A model generated the notes under the pieces. It was given only the letters and a program-made list of their open reading frames with translations. It was not told the DNA's origin and searched no databases. DNA of 64,000 nt from assembly GCF_900101895.1 (NCBI RefSeq), contig NZ_FMVF01000002.1, positions 254,451 to 318,450 on the forward strand. The letters are read 5' to 3'. Of this stretch, positions 41,956 to 50,150 are shown one piece after another. This DNA is from Flavobacterium caeni. GTDB lineage: Bacteria > Bacteroidota > Bacteroidia > Flavobacteriales > Flavobacteriaceae. The position numbers and the translations under genes are program-made. How positions within the stretch are numbered: position 1 is the first letter of the stretch; each line of letters opens with the position of its first letter.

Positions 41956-43542
41956 TTAATGCATCGCTTCGGCCGGATCGACCTTGTTTTTGCCACGCCG
42001 GATGAACAAAATAATGGGAATGCAACACAAAAACAACACGCCCAGATACAGGAAAATATCCATGTACGCCATCACCGTACTTTGCTTGGTGAGCCCAAAG
42101 TCAAGCACCTGGTAGGCTTTTTCGAGCGCGTTGTTGGCGCTAAAACCTTTGGCCATGAATCCTTGCTGGAGTTGGTGTACGCGGTCCTGCACTTCGACGC
42201 GGTTCACGTCCAGGTGCGCCCCGAGCGCCACGCGGTGTTCCTGTCCGAGCCTTGTAATGAAGGTGGTGATGATCGCAATCCCGAACGATCCGCCCAATTG
42301 ACGCATCATGCCCGTAAACGCCGCGCCTTCGCCAATACTTCGTCCTTGGAGCGTCGACAAAGCCATGGTTGTGATCGGCACGAACAACAATCCGAGTCCG
42401 ATCCCGCGCAAAATAAGCGGCCAAAACAAATGCTCCTCGCCCGTATCGGGTGTCATCGCGTTGTGCATCCACAGCGTGAAAAAGAAAAAGATCAAGAAGC
42501 CCAACGCGACCATGTAAGTTTGCGGGACGCCTTTTTGGATCAGGTTCCCGATGATGGGCATCATGATGGCCGTCGTGATCGAACCCGGGATCAACAGCAT
42601 GCCCGCTTCGGTGGCCGTCCAACCCAGGATTTGCTGTGTATAGATCGGGATGATGAGCGTCGATCCATACAGTCCAAACCCAAGGATAAAACACATGAAT
42701 GTCCCCACGCGCAGGTTGCCGTCGTTGAGCACTTTGAGGTTTACGATGGGATGCGCATACGTGAGTTCGCGCCAAATGAAAGCCAACAATCCCAACACGC
42801 TCACCACGCTCAGCACAATAATCGTCGTGTCTTCGAACCAATCGTCCTGCTGGCCGTGCTCGAGCACGAATTGCAGCGAGCCGATGAACGATGCCAGGAA
42901 CACAATGCCCCACCAATCCACCTGGTTCGACTTGAGTTTTTCGGCATATTTAGGGCTGCGCACATAGGTGAGCGTCAAAAATGTCGCGATGATGCCCAGC
43001 GGAATGTTGATGTAAAAAATATAAGGCCACGAATAATGCTCGACCAGGTACCCGCCCAACGGCGGCCCAAGCGTAGGCCCCACAATCACGCCCATCCCGT
43101 AAATGGCCTGCGCCATCCCGCGTTTGGCGGCCGGATAGCTCTCGGTGATGATGGTTTGCGCCGTCACCAGCAACGCGCCGCCACCCAAGCCCTGGATAAA
43201 GCGAAACACGACCAGTTCCCAAATGTTGGTGGCGTTGCCGCACAAAAACGACGATACCGTAAAAATCACGATCGACACCGCAAAATAATTGCGTCGGCCG
43301 AATTGCTGCGACAACCAGCTCGTCATCGGAATCACGATCACATTGGCGATCGCATAGGCCGTGATCACCCACGCCACATCGGTCAGGGTCGCGCCCAACG
43401 AGCCGCGCATATCGGTCAGCGCGACGTTGACGATCGTGGTATCGACAATCTCAAGAAGCGCACACAGCACGGCGGTAACCGTAATGATCACGCGTCTGAA
43501 GCCGTATTCTACAAGATCGTCGTGGGAGGCGGTTGCGGACAT
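41956..43542 (-). CDS. DHA2-family (EmrB-like) drug:proton antiporter
   Basis: 528 residues with about 14 transmembrane helices. DHA2 motifs: LEIVDTTIVNVALTDM in helix 1, RFIQGLGGGALL, and GVIVGPTLGPPLGGYL (motif C of drug exporters). It forms the inner-membrane pump of a tripartite system with the periplasmic adaptor and outer-membrane channel encoded just upstream. Substrates cannot be inferred beyond hydrophobic drugs or similar compounds. The operon is headed by a TetR regulator. Confidence 0.95.
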   Translation of the reverse strand: MSATASHDDLVEYGFRRVIITVTAVLCALLEIVDTTIVNVALTDMRGSLGATLTDVAWVITAYAIANVIVIPMTSWLSQQFGRRNYFAVSIVIFTVSSFLCGNATNIWELVVFRFIQGLGGGALLVTAQTIITESYPAAKRGMAQAIYGMGVIVGPTLGPPLGGYLVEHYSWPYIFYINIPLGIIATFLTLTYVRSPKYAEKLKSNQVDWWGIVFLASFIGSLQFVLEHGQQDDWFEDTTIIVLSVVSVLGLLAFIWRELTYAHPIVNLKVLNDGNLRVGTFMCFILGFGLYGSTLIIPIYTQQILGWTATEAGMLLIPGSITTAIMMPIIGNLIQKGVPQTYMVALGFLIFFFFTLWMHNAMTPDTGEEHLFWPLILRGIGLGLLFVPITTMALSTLQGRSIGEGAAFTGMMRQLGGSFGIAIITTFITRLGQEHRVALGAHLDVNRVEVQDRVHQLQQGFMAKGFSANNALEKAYQVLDFGLTKQSTVMAYMDIFLYLGVLFLCCIPIILFIRRGKNKVDPAEAMH

Positions 43543-43574
43543 TGTTAATTGGAATAAATAATATTAATAATCAA

Positions 43575-44657
43575 TCATTTCAGGTGTACATCGACGTCTA
43601 CGTTCATGCCCGGTCTGAGCAATTTGACCTTTTCGGCATCGTTTTGCGCCGTCAGGTTGATCTTGACCGGCAAACGTTGGATGGTCTTGACAAAGTTGCC
43701 CGTTGCATTGTCGGGTGGGAGTAAAGAGAAGCGTGACCCCGTGGCAGGAGAGAACGACGTGATGGTTCCCTCGAAGTCGGTGTCAGGATACGCATCGACG
43801 TGGATGATCGCCTTTTGTCCGACGACCATTTTGTCGAGCTGCGTTTCCTTGAAATTGGCCACCACCCAAACCTCCTGGTTGTTGATGATGTAAAACAACG
43901 ACTGTCCCGGTTGCACGAATTGCCCCGGCTGTATCGCAATCTTCGAAACCTGTCCGTCGATCGACGCCGTCACCACCGTATAATCGACGTTGAGTTGTGC
44001 CGCATCGCGTTTGGCCTGCGCGCTTTTGATATTGGCCGCGGCCACTTCGGTTTGCTTGCCCGCCACATTCGACCGCGCCTGCGTCACCGATTTTTGGTAG
44101 GCGCTCGCGCGTTGTTGCTGTTGCAGGATACGCAACTGGCTCTCGGCTTCCAATTTGGCGGCCTCGGCCTGCTCGTATTGCTGCTTGGTGATCGAATGGT
44201 TTTTGTACAGGTTGCTGTAGCGCTCGAAATCGTTTTGCGCACGCGTCAAACGGATCTTGGCCGTCTCGATGTTCCCGCCCGCCGATTGTACGTTGGCTTC
44301 AGAGACCGATACGTTGGCATCGGCGCTGCCCACATCGGCTTTGGAAACCGCAAGGCTGCTTTGGGCCGCCGCGAGTGCCGCGTTGGCATCCTCGAGTCGC
44401 ACCATGTAATCGCGGTTGTCGATGGTAAACAGCGTATCGCCTTTTTTGACAAAATCGTTGTCCTTGACATACACCTTGGTCACATAGCCGGCCACGCGCG
44501 GGATGATGGGGTTCATGTTCTTTTCGATTTGCGCGTCGTCGGTTTCTTCGTGCGCCAGTGCATGCATGTATTTGTAGATGCCGTAGGTGCCGCCAACGAG
44601 GATCAGCGCGCCAAAAATGAACAGGAATTTCTTGTTGGTTTTTTTCTTTTCTTCCAT
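43575..44657 (-). CDS. HlyD/EmrA-type membrane fusion protein
   Basis: 360 residues: a short cytoplasmic N-terminus, one membrane helix (about 10-28), a split lipoyl domain (VAGYVTKVYVKDNDFVKKGD and TVVTASIDGQVSKIAIQPGQ), a coiled-coil hairpin between them (about 85-205) and a beta-barrel domain (VWVVANFKETQLDKM). It bridges the inner-membrane pump to TolC. It lies 4 bp downstream of tolC and 32 bp before the pump gene. Confidence 0.95.
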   Translation of the reverse strand: MEEKKKTNKKFLFIFGALILVGGTYGIYKYMHALAHEETDDAQIEKNMNPIIPRVAGYVTKVYVKDNDFVKKGDTLFTIDNRDYMVRLEDANAALAAAQSSLAVSKADVGSADANVSVSEANVQSAGGNIETAKIRLTRAQNDFERYSNLYKNHSITKQQYEQAEAAKLEAESQLRILQQQQRASAYQKSVTQARSNVAGKQTEVAAANIKSAQAKRDAAQLNVDYTVVTASIDGQVSKIAIQPGQFVQPGQSLFYIINNQEVWVVANFKETQLDKMVVGQKAIIHVDAYPDTDFEGTITSFSPATGSRFSLLPPDNATGNFVKTIQRLPVKINLTAQNDAEKVKLLRPGMNVDVDVHLK

Positions 44658-44661
44658 GGGT

Positions 44662-45993
44662 TTAGTTTTGCGTCAAATTGAAGGATTGGGTGAGTTGGCC
44701 GGTGGCGTCGAGCAGTTCATAGAACTTGAGCGCGACATTGGCGCGGGCATAGGCCTGGTTGATCTTGGCCTCGAGGTCTTGTACATCGGCTTCGAGCAAG
44801 TCGTTGGTATCCGAGAGCCCGTTGTCGTATTTGTCCTTGACGATGCGGTAATTCTCGTCGGCTTGCGCCACGGCCTGGGTGTACACATTGTTTTGTTTGA
44901 GCGACAATTCGTAGCCTTCGCGCGCCGCATTGACCTGCGTCTTGATGGCGTCGGTAAGGATCGACTGCTGGGTTTGGATCTCGAGTGCACGGCTTTTGGC
45001 GGCCTTGACTTCCTTGCCGTTCTTGAACAGCGAACTCAAATTGTACGACAATCCCACGCCCACATTCATCGCATTGTCTACACGAACCACATTGTCGAGG
45101 TCGAGCGCGATGTAACCACCGCTAAGCGTCAGCGAAGGGAAATAAGCGGCTTTGGCCACTTTGATGTTGGCGTCGCTGGCTTGCTTGAGATGACCGAGTG
45201 CCGCGAGGTCTTTGCGTTGCCCGAGCGCATCGGCTTCGGTGCCCACGCCAAACGCAAACAGGTTGGGGTCTATGTTGTCTTCGCGCACAACGACCTTGGT
45301 CTCGGGTGCCATCTTGAGCAACGTCACCAGCGAATAGTTAATCAGCCTCACATTCTTTTCGGCCTCGTCGAGCGACAGTTGGATGCTCGATTCCTGCAAC
45401 TGTGCCTTCAACAAATCGTTGCGCGCGAGCAGCCCGTTTTGTTCCATGGCCGAAAAGTCTACCACGCGCTGGTGGCTGCTTTTGAGGCTTTCGCGGAACA
45501 GCTCGACCGATTTTTGTGCCTTGTACAAATCGGCGTAGAACTGCACGACCTTCATGGCGGTTTCTTGCTGGGTTTGGCTCGCGTAGGCCAGTTCCGATTC
45601 GTACAATTGTTCCGATGCCTTGACGCTGTTGTGCAGCTTGAATCCTGAAAAGATGGGCATCGAAACGCTGGCTTGGCCGAGCGCGACATATTTGGGCGCT
45701 TCGGTTTCTTCGTTTTGCGCTGTCGACCCCGATTCGTTGTTTTGCGCGTTTTTCATCGTCATGTTGGCGGCGGTCAAACGCATGTATTGTCCCGAGAGTT
45801 TCAAATCGGGGTATTGGTTCATTTTGACCGATTGCGCTTCGTAATTCTTGGTGGCGGCCTTGGTGTGGGCCAGGTTTACCTCGTCGCTTTTAGAGAGCGC
45901 GATTTGCACGGCTTCCTTGAGCGACAGGTTGGTTTGGGCGTGCGCCGAGATCGCGAACAGGAATACGACGAGCGCCAGGGCATTATACTTCAT
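44662..45993 (-). CDS. TolC-family outer-membrane efflux protein
   Basis: 443 residues: a signal peptide (about 1-19, ISAHAQ) then two OEP repeats of long helices that form the trans-periplasmic tunnel (NLSLKEAVQIALSKSDEVNL at the front; SYNLSSLFKNGKEVKAAKSR in the second half). Its first 11 nt overlap the end of the tetR gene, so the efflux genes are translationally coupled to their regulator. Confidence 0.95.
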   Translation of the reverse strand: MKYNALALVVFLFAISAHAQTNLSLKEAVQIALSKSDEVNLAHTKAATKNYEAQSVKMNQYPDLKLSGQYMRLTAANMTMKNAQNNESGSTAQNEETEAPKYVALGQASVSMPIFSGFKLHNSVKASEQLYESELAYASQTQQETAMKVVQFYADLYKAQKSVELFRESLKSSHQRVVDFSAMEQNGLLARNDLLKAQLQESSIQLSLDEAEKNVRLINYSLVTLLKMAPETKVVVREDNIDPNLFAFGVGTEADALGQRKDLAALGHLKQASDANIKVAKAAYFPSLTLSGGYIALDLDNVVRVDNAMNVGVGLSYNLSSLFKNGKEVKAAKSRALEIQTQQSILTDAIKTQVNAAREGYELSLKQNNVYTQAVAQADENYRIVKDKYDNGLSDTNDLLEADVQDLEAKINQAYARANVALKFYELLDATGQLTQSFNLTQN

Positions 45994-46606
45994 GGGTCAG
46001 TAAGGCTTTGATGGTTTGTTTAATGTGCGCGGTAAGTTCGTTTTTGATGTAGTGGTTGAAGGCCGCGTCCGATTTGAGGTTGAACATTTCGGCATACATC
46101 TCGCGGTTGGTGTGGAACTGGAAGATGAGCCCGATTACGGTGGGCGGGATCAGCGCAATGTTGACGTCCTTGCGGAACACGCCTGCGTCCTGTCCTTGTT
46201 TGACGATTTGCTCGACCATGGCCACGTTGCGTTTCTTGACTTCGATGAAGGCATTGAAGTCGAGGTCGCGGTGGTTGTTGGCCAGCTCGAAATGCACAAT
46301 CTGGTAAAGGCAGCGGTTTTTGTGTACGCGGCTGATGTACAGTTCGACCAATTTGTCGAGTTTCTCAAGCGGGGAGAGGTCTTGGTGGGCCAAGGTGTCG
46401 AGTTCCATTTTGGTGGCGTTCGAACGGTAGAGGATCAACGATTCGAGCATTTTTTCTTTCGAACCAAAATAGTACGAAACCATCGCGATGTTGATGCCGG
46501 CTTCCTTGGCGATGTTGCGCACCGAAGTCCCGTCGAATCCTTTTTCGCCGAACAATTTTTCGGCCACGTGCAGGATATGGATTTGTTTTTCGTTTAACGT
46601 GTGCAT
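45983..46606 (-). CDS. TetR-family repressor of the efflux operon
   Basis: 207 residues: a TetR DNA-binding domain (about 8-55; AEKLFGEKGFDGTSVRNIAKEAGINIAMVSYYFGSK region) and a helical ligand domain. It is first gene of tetR-tolC-hlyD-mfs. Three 16-bp palindromes of the form TTAAAC-N4-GTTTAA lie 29-84 bp upstream of its start, fitting autorepression of the whole operon. Confidence 0.95.
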   Translation of the reverse strand: MHTLNEKQIHILHVAEKLFGEKGFDGTSVRNIAKEAGINIAMVSYYFGSKEKMLESLILYRSNATKMELDTLAHQDLSPLEKLDKLVELYISRVHKNRCLYQIVHFELANNHRDLDFNAFIEVKKRNVAMVEQIVKQGQDAGVFRKDVNIALIPPTVIGLIFQFHTNREMYAEMFNLKSDAAFNHYIKNELTAHIKQTIKALLTHEV

Positions 46607-46634
46607 GGATTGCGTTTCAAAATCGAGGACAAAG

Positions 46635-46690
46635 TTAAACGATTGTTTAAGTTAAACGTTTGTTTAATTTTTGATTTAACGATTCTTTAA
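46635..46690. promoter_or_regulatory. TetR operator cluster (three TTAAAC-N4-GTTTAA sites)
   Basis: Site 1 at 46635-46650 and site 2 at 46652-46667 are perfect TTAAAC-N4-GTTTAA palindromes 17 bp apart. Site 3 at 46675-46690 matches in 14 of 16 positions. All lie just upstream of the tetR start at 46606. Confidence 0.8.
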
Positions 46691-46738
46691 CGGAAAACGT
46701 TTTCGGTTTTTACTGAAGGCAATTCAGTGCAGCAGTCC

Positions 46739-46832
46739 CGCGTGAAGGATCGAGGCAAGCACCGCGTGCAGCCGAGAGCCTGACGGCGCCAAAGAGCTGA
46801 AAATGGCAGGGATGCCGATCGCCGGCACGCCC
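46739..46832 (-). repeat. G+C-rich stem-loop repeat, copy 2
   Basis: On the minus strand it starts 4 bp after the pabA stop with GGGCGTGCCGGCG (46820-46832), continues with a 21-mer at 46768-46788 that matches copy 1 in 18 positions, and ends with CGATCCTTCACGCG. Copy 1 is at 63302-63425. Confidence 0.7.
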
Positions 46833-46836
46833 AAAA

Positions 46837-47400
46837 TCAACCCAACCAATTGCGCAATATTTGCTTGCCTTGCGGTGTGAGCACGCTTTCTGGATGGAAT
46901 TGCACGCCGCGTACGTCCAGCGTTTTGTGGCGCAACGACATGATGTGGCCGTTGGCGTCGACCGCGGTGACTTCTAGCGTTTCGGGAAGGTCTTGGGCGT
47001 TTACGATCCACGAGTGGTACCGCCCGACGAGAATTGGTTCGGTGAGGCCTTCGAACAGCGGCTCGTCGGACACGGCCAGCCGAAGTTCGGTACCCACGCC
47101 GTGGTAGACTTTGTCGAGGTTCGAGATGGTGCCACCAAAAACCTCGGCGATGGCCTGTTGGCCCAGACAAATGCCAAGGATGCTCTTGGTAGGCGCAAAC
47201 TTTTTGATGGCAGCCTTGAGCAGGCCGGCTTGGTCAGGAATACCGGGGCCGGGCGAAAGCAAGAGTTTGTCGAACGGCTCGAGTTCGTCGAGTTCGAATT
47301 CGTCGTTGCGCAGTACGGTGACGTCGGCGCCTAGATCTTCGAGATAGTGCACGAGGTTGTACGTAAAACTGTCGTAGTTGTCGATGACGGCGATCTTCAT
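46837..47400 (-). CDS. pabA: Glutamine amidotransferase of aminodeoxychorismate/anthranilate synthase
   Basis: 187 residues, a class I glutamine amidotransferase: NYDSFTYNLVHYL at the start, the catalytic cysteine in GICLGQQAI, and the His-Glu pair in FHPES. It supplies ammonia to PabB (folate) or TrpE (tryptophan); many bacteria use one protein for both. No trp genes are here, and pabB is at 25 kb, so I favour pabA, but trpG is possible. A terminator-like hairpin ends only 3 nt before the start codon. Confidence 0.9.
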   Translation of the reverse strand: MKIAVIDNYDSFTYNLVHYLEDLGADVTVLRNDEFELDELEPFDKLLLSPGPGIPDQAGLLKAAIKKFAPTKSILGICLGQQAIAEVFGGTISNLDKVYHGVGTELRLAVSDEPLFEGLTEPILVGRYHSWIVNAQDLPETLEVTAVDANGHIMSLRHKTLDVRGVQFHPESVLTPQGKQILRNWLG

Positions 47401-47402
47401 GA

Positions 47403-47430
47403 TAAAAAAAGCCTGCCGGTGGCAAGCTTT
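47403..47430 (-). terminator. Terminator-like hairpin directly before the pabA start codon
   Basis: On the minus strand AAAGCTTGCC and GGCAGGCTTT form a 9-bp stem with one mismatch and a 3-nt loop, then a T7 run, then ATC and the pabA ATG. It could end upstream transcription or attenuate pabA. Confidence 0.65.
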
Positions 47431-47508
47431 GCAAAGGTATGGATTATTTTAAGGGAACGGTTGGCGGGCTTGCATTTTGTGATGGTGGTTCATGATAGAA
47501 AACGGCTT

Positions 47509-47650
47509 TGAAACTTTAACAATTTCTACAGTTTTTCTATAATGCAGGTTCGGTTTTTTTCGTTAGGGATAAACCCTACAGCCCCTTCCCTACAGGGCAG
47601 AAAATACAAATTTTCCCAATGCCTTTGTTACAGAAATCCTGTATTTCTCC
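47509..47650 (+). repeat. TACAG repeat family, copy C
   Basis: It shows AAACTTTAACA, CTACAGTTTTTCTATA, the middle block TTAGGGATAAACCC...CCCCTTCCCT, CAGAAAATACAAATTTTCCC, and the end TTACAGAAATCCTGTA, in the same order as copy A and the reverse of the array at 23.4 kb. It lies between two minus-strand genes, YceI and pabA. Confidence 0.75.
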
Positions 47651-47664
47651 CGTTGCCGGTTTCG

Positions 47665-48222
47665 CTAAAACCGCAAATTGACCTTGACATCGAATTCGTC
47701 GTAAATCGTGCGGTCGCCCAAATCGGAGAAGAATGTACCCGACCCGTACTGGATGCCATACTTGGTGCGGTCTACGGTGAATTCGGTGCTCGCTTTGTTG
47801 CCCTTGACGGCCAGATCGAATTTGACCGGGTTGGTCTTGCCCTTGATCGTCAAATCGGCCGTGACCGAGTAAAGCCCCGCGCTTTTCTCGCCTATGGTCT
47901 TGAAAACCAGTTTGGCGGTTTTGTGTTCGTCGGTGTTAAAGAAATCGGCCGAGCGCAGGTGGCCTTCTAGTTTTTTCTTGCCATCGCCGGTTTGGTCGGT
48001 ATTCGAAAGCGTGGTCATGTCGGCTATGAACGATCCGCCGACCACTTTCTTGCCCTTGAAGATGAGCATGCCTTCCTGGAATTGCAGGCTGCCGCTGTGT
48101 TCGCCCGTCACTTTTTTCCCCGTCCAGGTGATGGCACTTTCCTTGAGGTTGATTTTTTTGGCCTGGGCCATGAGCGTGGCAGATAGGAGCAAAGCCAATA
48201 CTACGAATGCGATTCTTTTCAT
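47665..48222 (-). CDS. YceI-family protein 2
   Basis: 185 residues with a signal peptide (about 1-19, LLLSATLMAQ) and a YceI lipocalin-like barrel (ITWTGKKVTGEHSGSLQF at the front, LTIKGKTNPVKFDLAVKG later). Family members bind polyisoprenoids in the periplasm. It is paralogous to the protein encoded at 48398-48964 (the GKKVTG and GKT-P blocks are shared). A terminator separates the two genes, so this copy may have its own promoter within 48223-48350. Confidence 0.93.
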   Translation of the reverse strand: MKRIAFVVLALLLSATLMAQAKKINLKESAITWTGKKVTGEHSGSLQFQEGMLIFKGKKVVGGSFIADMTTLSNTDQTGDGKKKLEGHLRSADFFNTDEHKTAKLVFKTIGEKSAGLYSVTADLTIKGKTNPVKFDLAVKGNKASTEFTVDRTKYGIQYGSGTFFSDLGDRTIYDEFDVKVNLRF

Positions 48223-48354
48223 ATTGCTGTAATTTTAGTTAAACCGATTGATGATGGTATGGATTCAACTCAAATGCTTGGATGCGATACCTAAAGTTAC
48301 AAAAAAAATCGTACGGTTGGCAATGCGCTTGACAATTAACCTTTTAAAAAACAA

Positions 48355-48375
48355 AACCCCGGACGTGCCGGGGTT
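48355..48375 (-). terminator. Rho-independent terminator after the first yceI gene
   Basis: On the minus strand AACCCCGG and CCGGGGTT form a stem with a 5-nt loop followed by TTTTGTTTTTT. Confidence 0.9.
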
Positions 48376-48397
48376 GTTTTTCATAGCAATGTTGTAT

Positions 48398-48964
48398 TTA
48401 GAATACGATGGAAGCGTCGATTTCGAAATCGTCGTTGATTGCCTTGTCGCCCAGGTTGTCAAAGAAACTTCCCGAGCCGTACTTGATGTCGTACTTGGTT
48501 CTGTTGACATTGAATTGGGTCGTGGCCGTGTTGCCTTTTACCGCAATGTCAAAACTTACCGGAGCGGTCTTGCCTTTGATTGTCAAATCGGCGGTCACAC
48601 CATATACGTTGTTGCCTTTGTCTTTGATGGTCTTGAATTCCAAAACCGCGGTAGGATATTTGTCGGTACCAAAGAAATCGTCGTTTTTCAAGTGCCCGTC
48701 GAGTTTTTCCTTGCCTTTTCCGGCTTCGAGGTCTTTGGTCGAGATCGAATTCATGTCTACGGTAAATTTACCGCCGGTGAGTTTGGTTCCTTTGAACACC
48801 AGGGCGCCTTCTTTGAGGTCGACGGTCCCGTTATGCTGGCCGGTGACTTTTTTACCTACCCAGTTGATTTTGCTCTTTGCAACATCGACTTTCTTGGTTT
48901 GGGCCGATACAGCCGTAGCCGTGGCTACGAAAAGGGCGAGGGCAATTGTTTTCAAGTTTTTCAT
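48398..48964 (-). CDS. YceI-family protein 1
   Basis: 188 residues: a signal peptide (about 1-21, ATATAVSAQ) and a YceI barrel (INWVGKKVTGQHNGTVDLK, LTIKGKTAPVSFDIAVKG), a periplasmic isoprenoid-binding fold. It lies 33 bp downstream of the marR gene on the same strand, so the MarR protein most likely controls it. The signal and bound lipid are unknown; quinone precursors are a common suggestion for the family. Confidence 0.94.
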   Translation of the reverse strand: MKNLKTIALALFVATATAVSAQTKKVDVAKSKINWVGKKVTGQHNGTVDLKEGALVFKGTKLTGGKFTVDMNSISTKDLEAGKGKEKLDGHLKNDDFFGTDKYPTAVLEFKTIKDKGNNVYGVTADLTIKGKTAPVSFDIAVKGNTATTQFNVNRTKYDIKYGSGSFFDNLGDKAINDDFEIDASIVF

Positions 48965-48997
48965 TTGTAAAGTAATTTAGTTATTGAATATTAAAGT

Positions 48998-49453
48998 TTA
49001 TAGATTCCGGTATTTTTCGAGTAAGGTATTAAGGTGTTCGAGCTCGGCAGCACTCAAAGTCGATGCCAAACTGGCCTCGTGCGCGTCTACTTGCGGATCG
49101 AGTTCTTCCAGAAGCGACAGGCCTTTGTCGGTGATCATCACTTCCATCTTGCGACGGTTATCGGGACAAATTTCGCGCGTGACCAATCCTTTGAGCAACA
49201 ATTTATCGACGAGGCGCGTCGTGTTGCTTGTTTTGGCGAGCATGCGTTCCTGGATGAGCGACATGTTGGCGGGCTTGCCTTTTTGTCCGCGTAAGATGCG
49301 CAACACGTTGAATTGCTCGGCCGATATGTCGAAAGGCTTCAGGATGTCGGCAAATCGTTCGGCCAGCAGGTTTTGCGTATACATGATATTGAGTACCGTC
49401 TTTTTCGGCAACGCGAGCGGCGAGTTCGATTTGATGATTTCCTCAATGGTCAT
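48998..49453 (-). CDS. MarR-family regulator
   Basis: 151 residues, a MarR winged helix with the central block FNVLRILRGQKGKPANMSLIQERMLAKTS region and the wing LVTREICPDNRRKMEVMIT. One cysteine (in REICPDN) lies in the wing, so redox sensing is conceivable but unproven. It heads a small operon with the first yceI gene. Upstream is a cluster of ATTTGTA half-sites including a perfect 16-bp palindrome, probably its operators. Confidence 0.94.
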   Translation of the reverse strand: MTIEEIIKSNSPLALPKKTVLNIMYTQNLLAERFADILKPFDISAEQFNVLRILRGQKGKPANMSLIQERMLAKTSNTTRLVDKLLLKGLVTREICPDNRRKMEVMITDKGLSLLEELDPQVDAHEASLASTLSAAELEHLNTLLEKYRNL

Positions 49454-49516
49454 ATTTGTAACTGTAAAAGTTGTAGGTACAAATGTAAATGAAAAGATTT
49501 ATTTGTATATACAAAT
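49454..49516. promoter_or_regulatory. MarR operator candidates (ATTTGTA half-sites)
   Basis: ATTTGTATATACAAAT (49501-49516) is a perfect 16-bp palindrome. ATTTGTA at 49454-49460 and TACAAAT at 49478-49484 form a second inverted pair with a 17-bp gap. All lie between marR and the divergent gene at 49591. Confidence 0.7.
49480..49487 (-). promoter_or_regulatory. -7 element TACATTTG of marR
   Basis: A perfect TAnnTTTG on the minus strand, 27 bp upstream of the marR ATG. It lies between and overlaps ATTTGTA-type half-sites, consistent with autorepression. Confidence 0.55.
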
Positions 49517-49590
49517 GTCTAGATAAAGTTTTGTTAAATTAATCGGGATAGGGGCTAAATGATTAATTTTATTGGCACCAAAAAAATCCG

Positions 49591-50133
49591 ATGAAAAAGA
49601 TTCTAGTCGTTTGTATGGCGTTGGGCGCGCTGGCCTGTCAAAAGAAAGAACCTGCCGTGGACGCCGATCCAGTCGCCACCGATCCGACGCCGACCAAGGT
49701 ATACAGCAAAGACGGCGTTTCGGTCAATTCCTATGATTTCAAGGCGTTCGAACCTTTGCTCCACAAAAACAACGATACCACTTATGTGGTCAACTTTTGG
49801 GCCACGTGGTGCGCACCGTGCATCGCCGAGTTGCCGCATTTCGAAAAGCTCAACCGCGATTACAAGGACAAAAAGGTAAAGGTGATCTTGGCCAGTCTCG
49901 ATTTCAGCAAACAGGTCGAAAGCAACCTGCTTCCTTTCATCAAAAACAAAAACCTGCAATCTAAGGTGGTGCATTTGGGCGACCCCGATGCCAACGCCTG
50001 GATCGAAAAAGTAGATTCGACTTGGTCTGGCGCGATTCCGGCCACGGTCATTTACAACAAGACCAAGCGTAACTTTTACGAACAATCGTTTACCTATGAG
50101 CAATTGCAACAAGAACTTGCACAATTTCAATAA
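49591..50133 (+). CDS. TlpA-like thioredoxin-fold lipoprotein
   Basis: 180 residues. The signal peptide ends in the lipobox LGALAC; the mature protein has a thioredoxin fold with WCAPC (in NFWATWCAPCIAELPHF) and a cis-proline in AIPATVIYN. It is a membrane-anchored periplasmic thiol reductase or peroxide-related protein, probably kept reduced by DsbD (gene at 27.8 kb). It is divergent from marR and followed 17 bp later by another redoxin gene. Confidence 0.93.
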   Translation: MKKILVVCMALGALACQKKEPAVDADPVATDPTPTKVYSKDGVSVNSYDFKAFEPLLHKNNDTTYVVNFWATWCAPCIAELPHFEKLNRDYKDKKVKVILASLDFSKQVESNLLPFIKNKNLQSKVVHLGDPDANAWIEKVDSTWSGAIPATVIYNKTKRNFYEQSFTYEQLQQELAQFQ

Positions 50134-50150
50134 CCATTAAACCCACAACC

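Noticed and set aside
46724..47170. 148-codon open frame on the minus strand overlapping pabA
   Set aside because: It is a shifted frame of pabA that continues into the G+C-rich repeat; the protein has no independent support.
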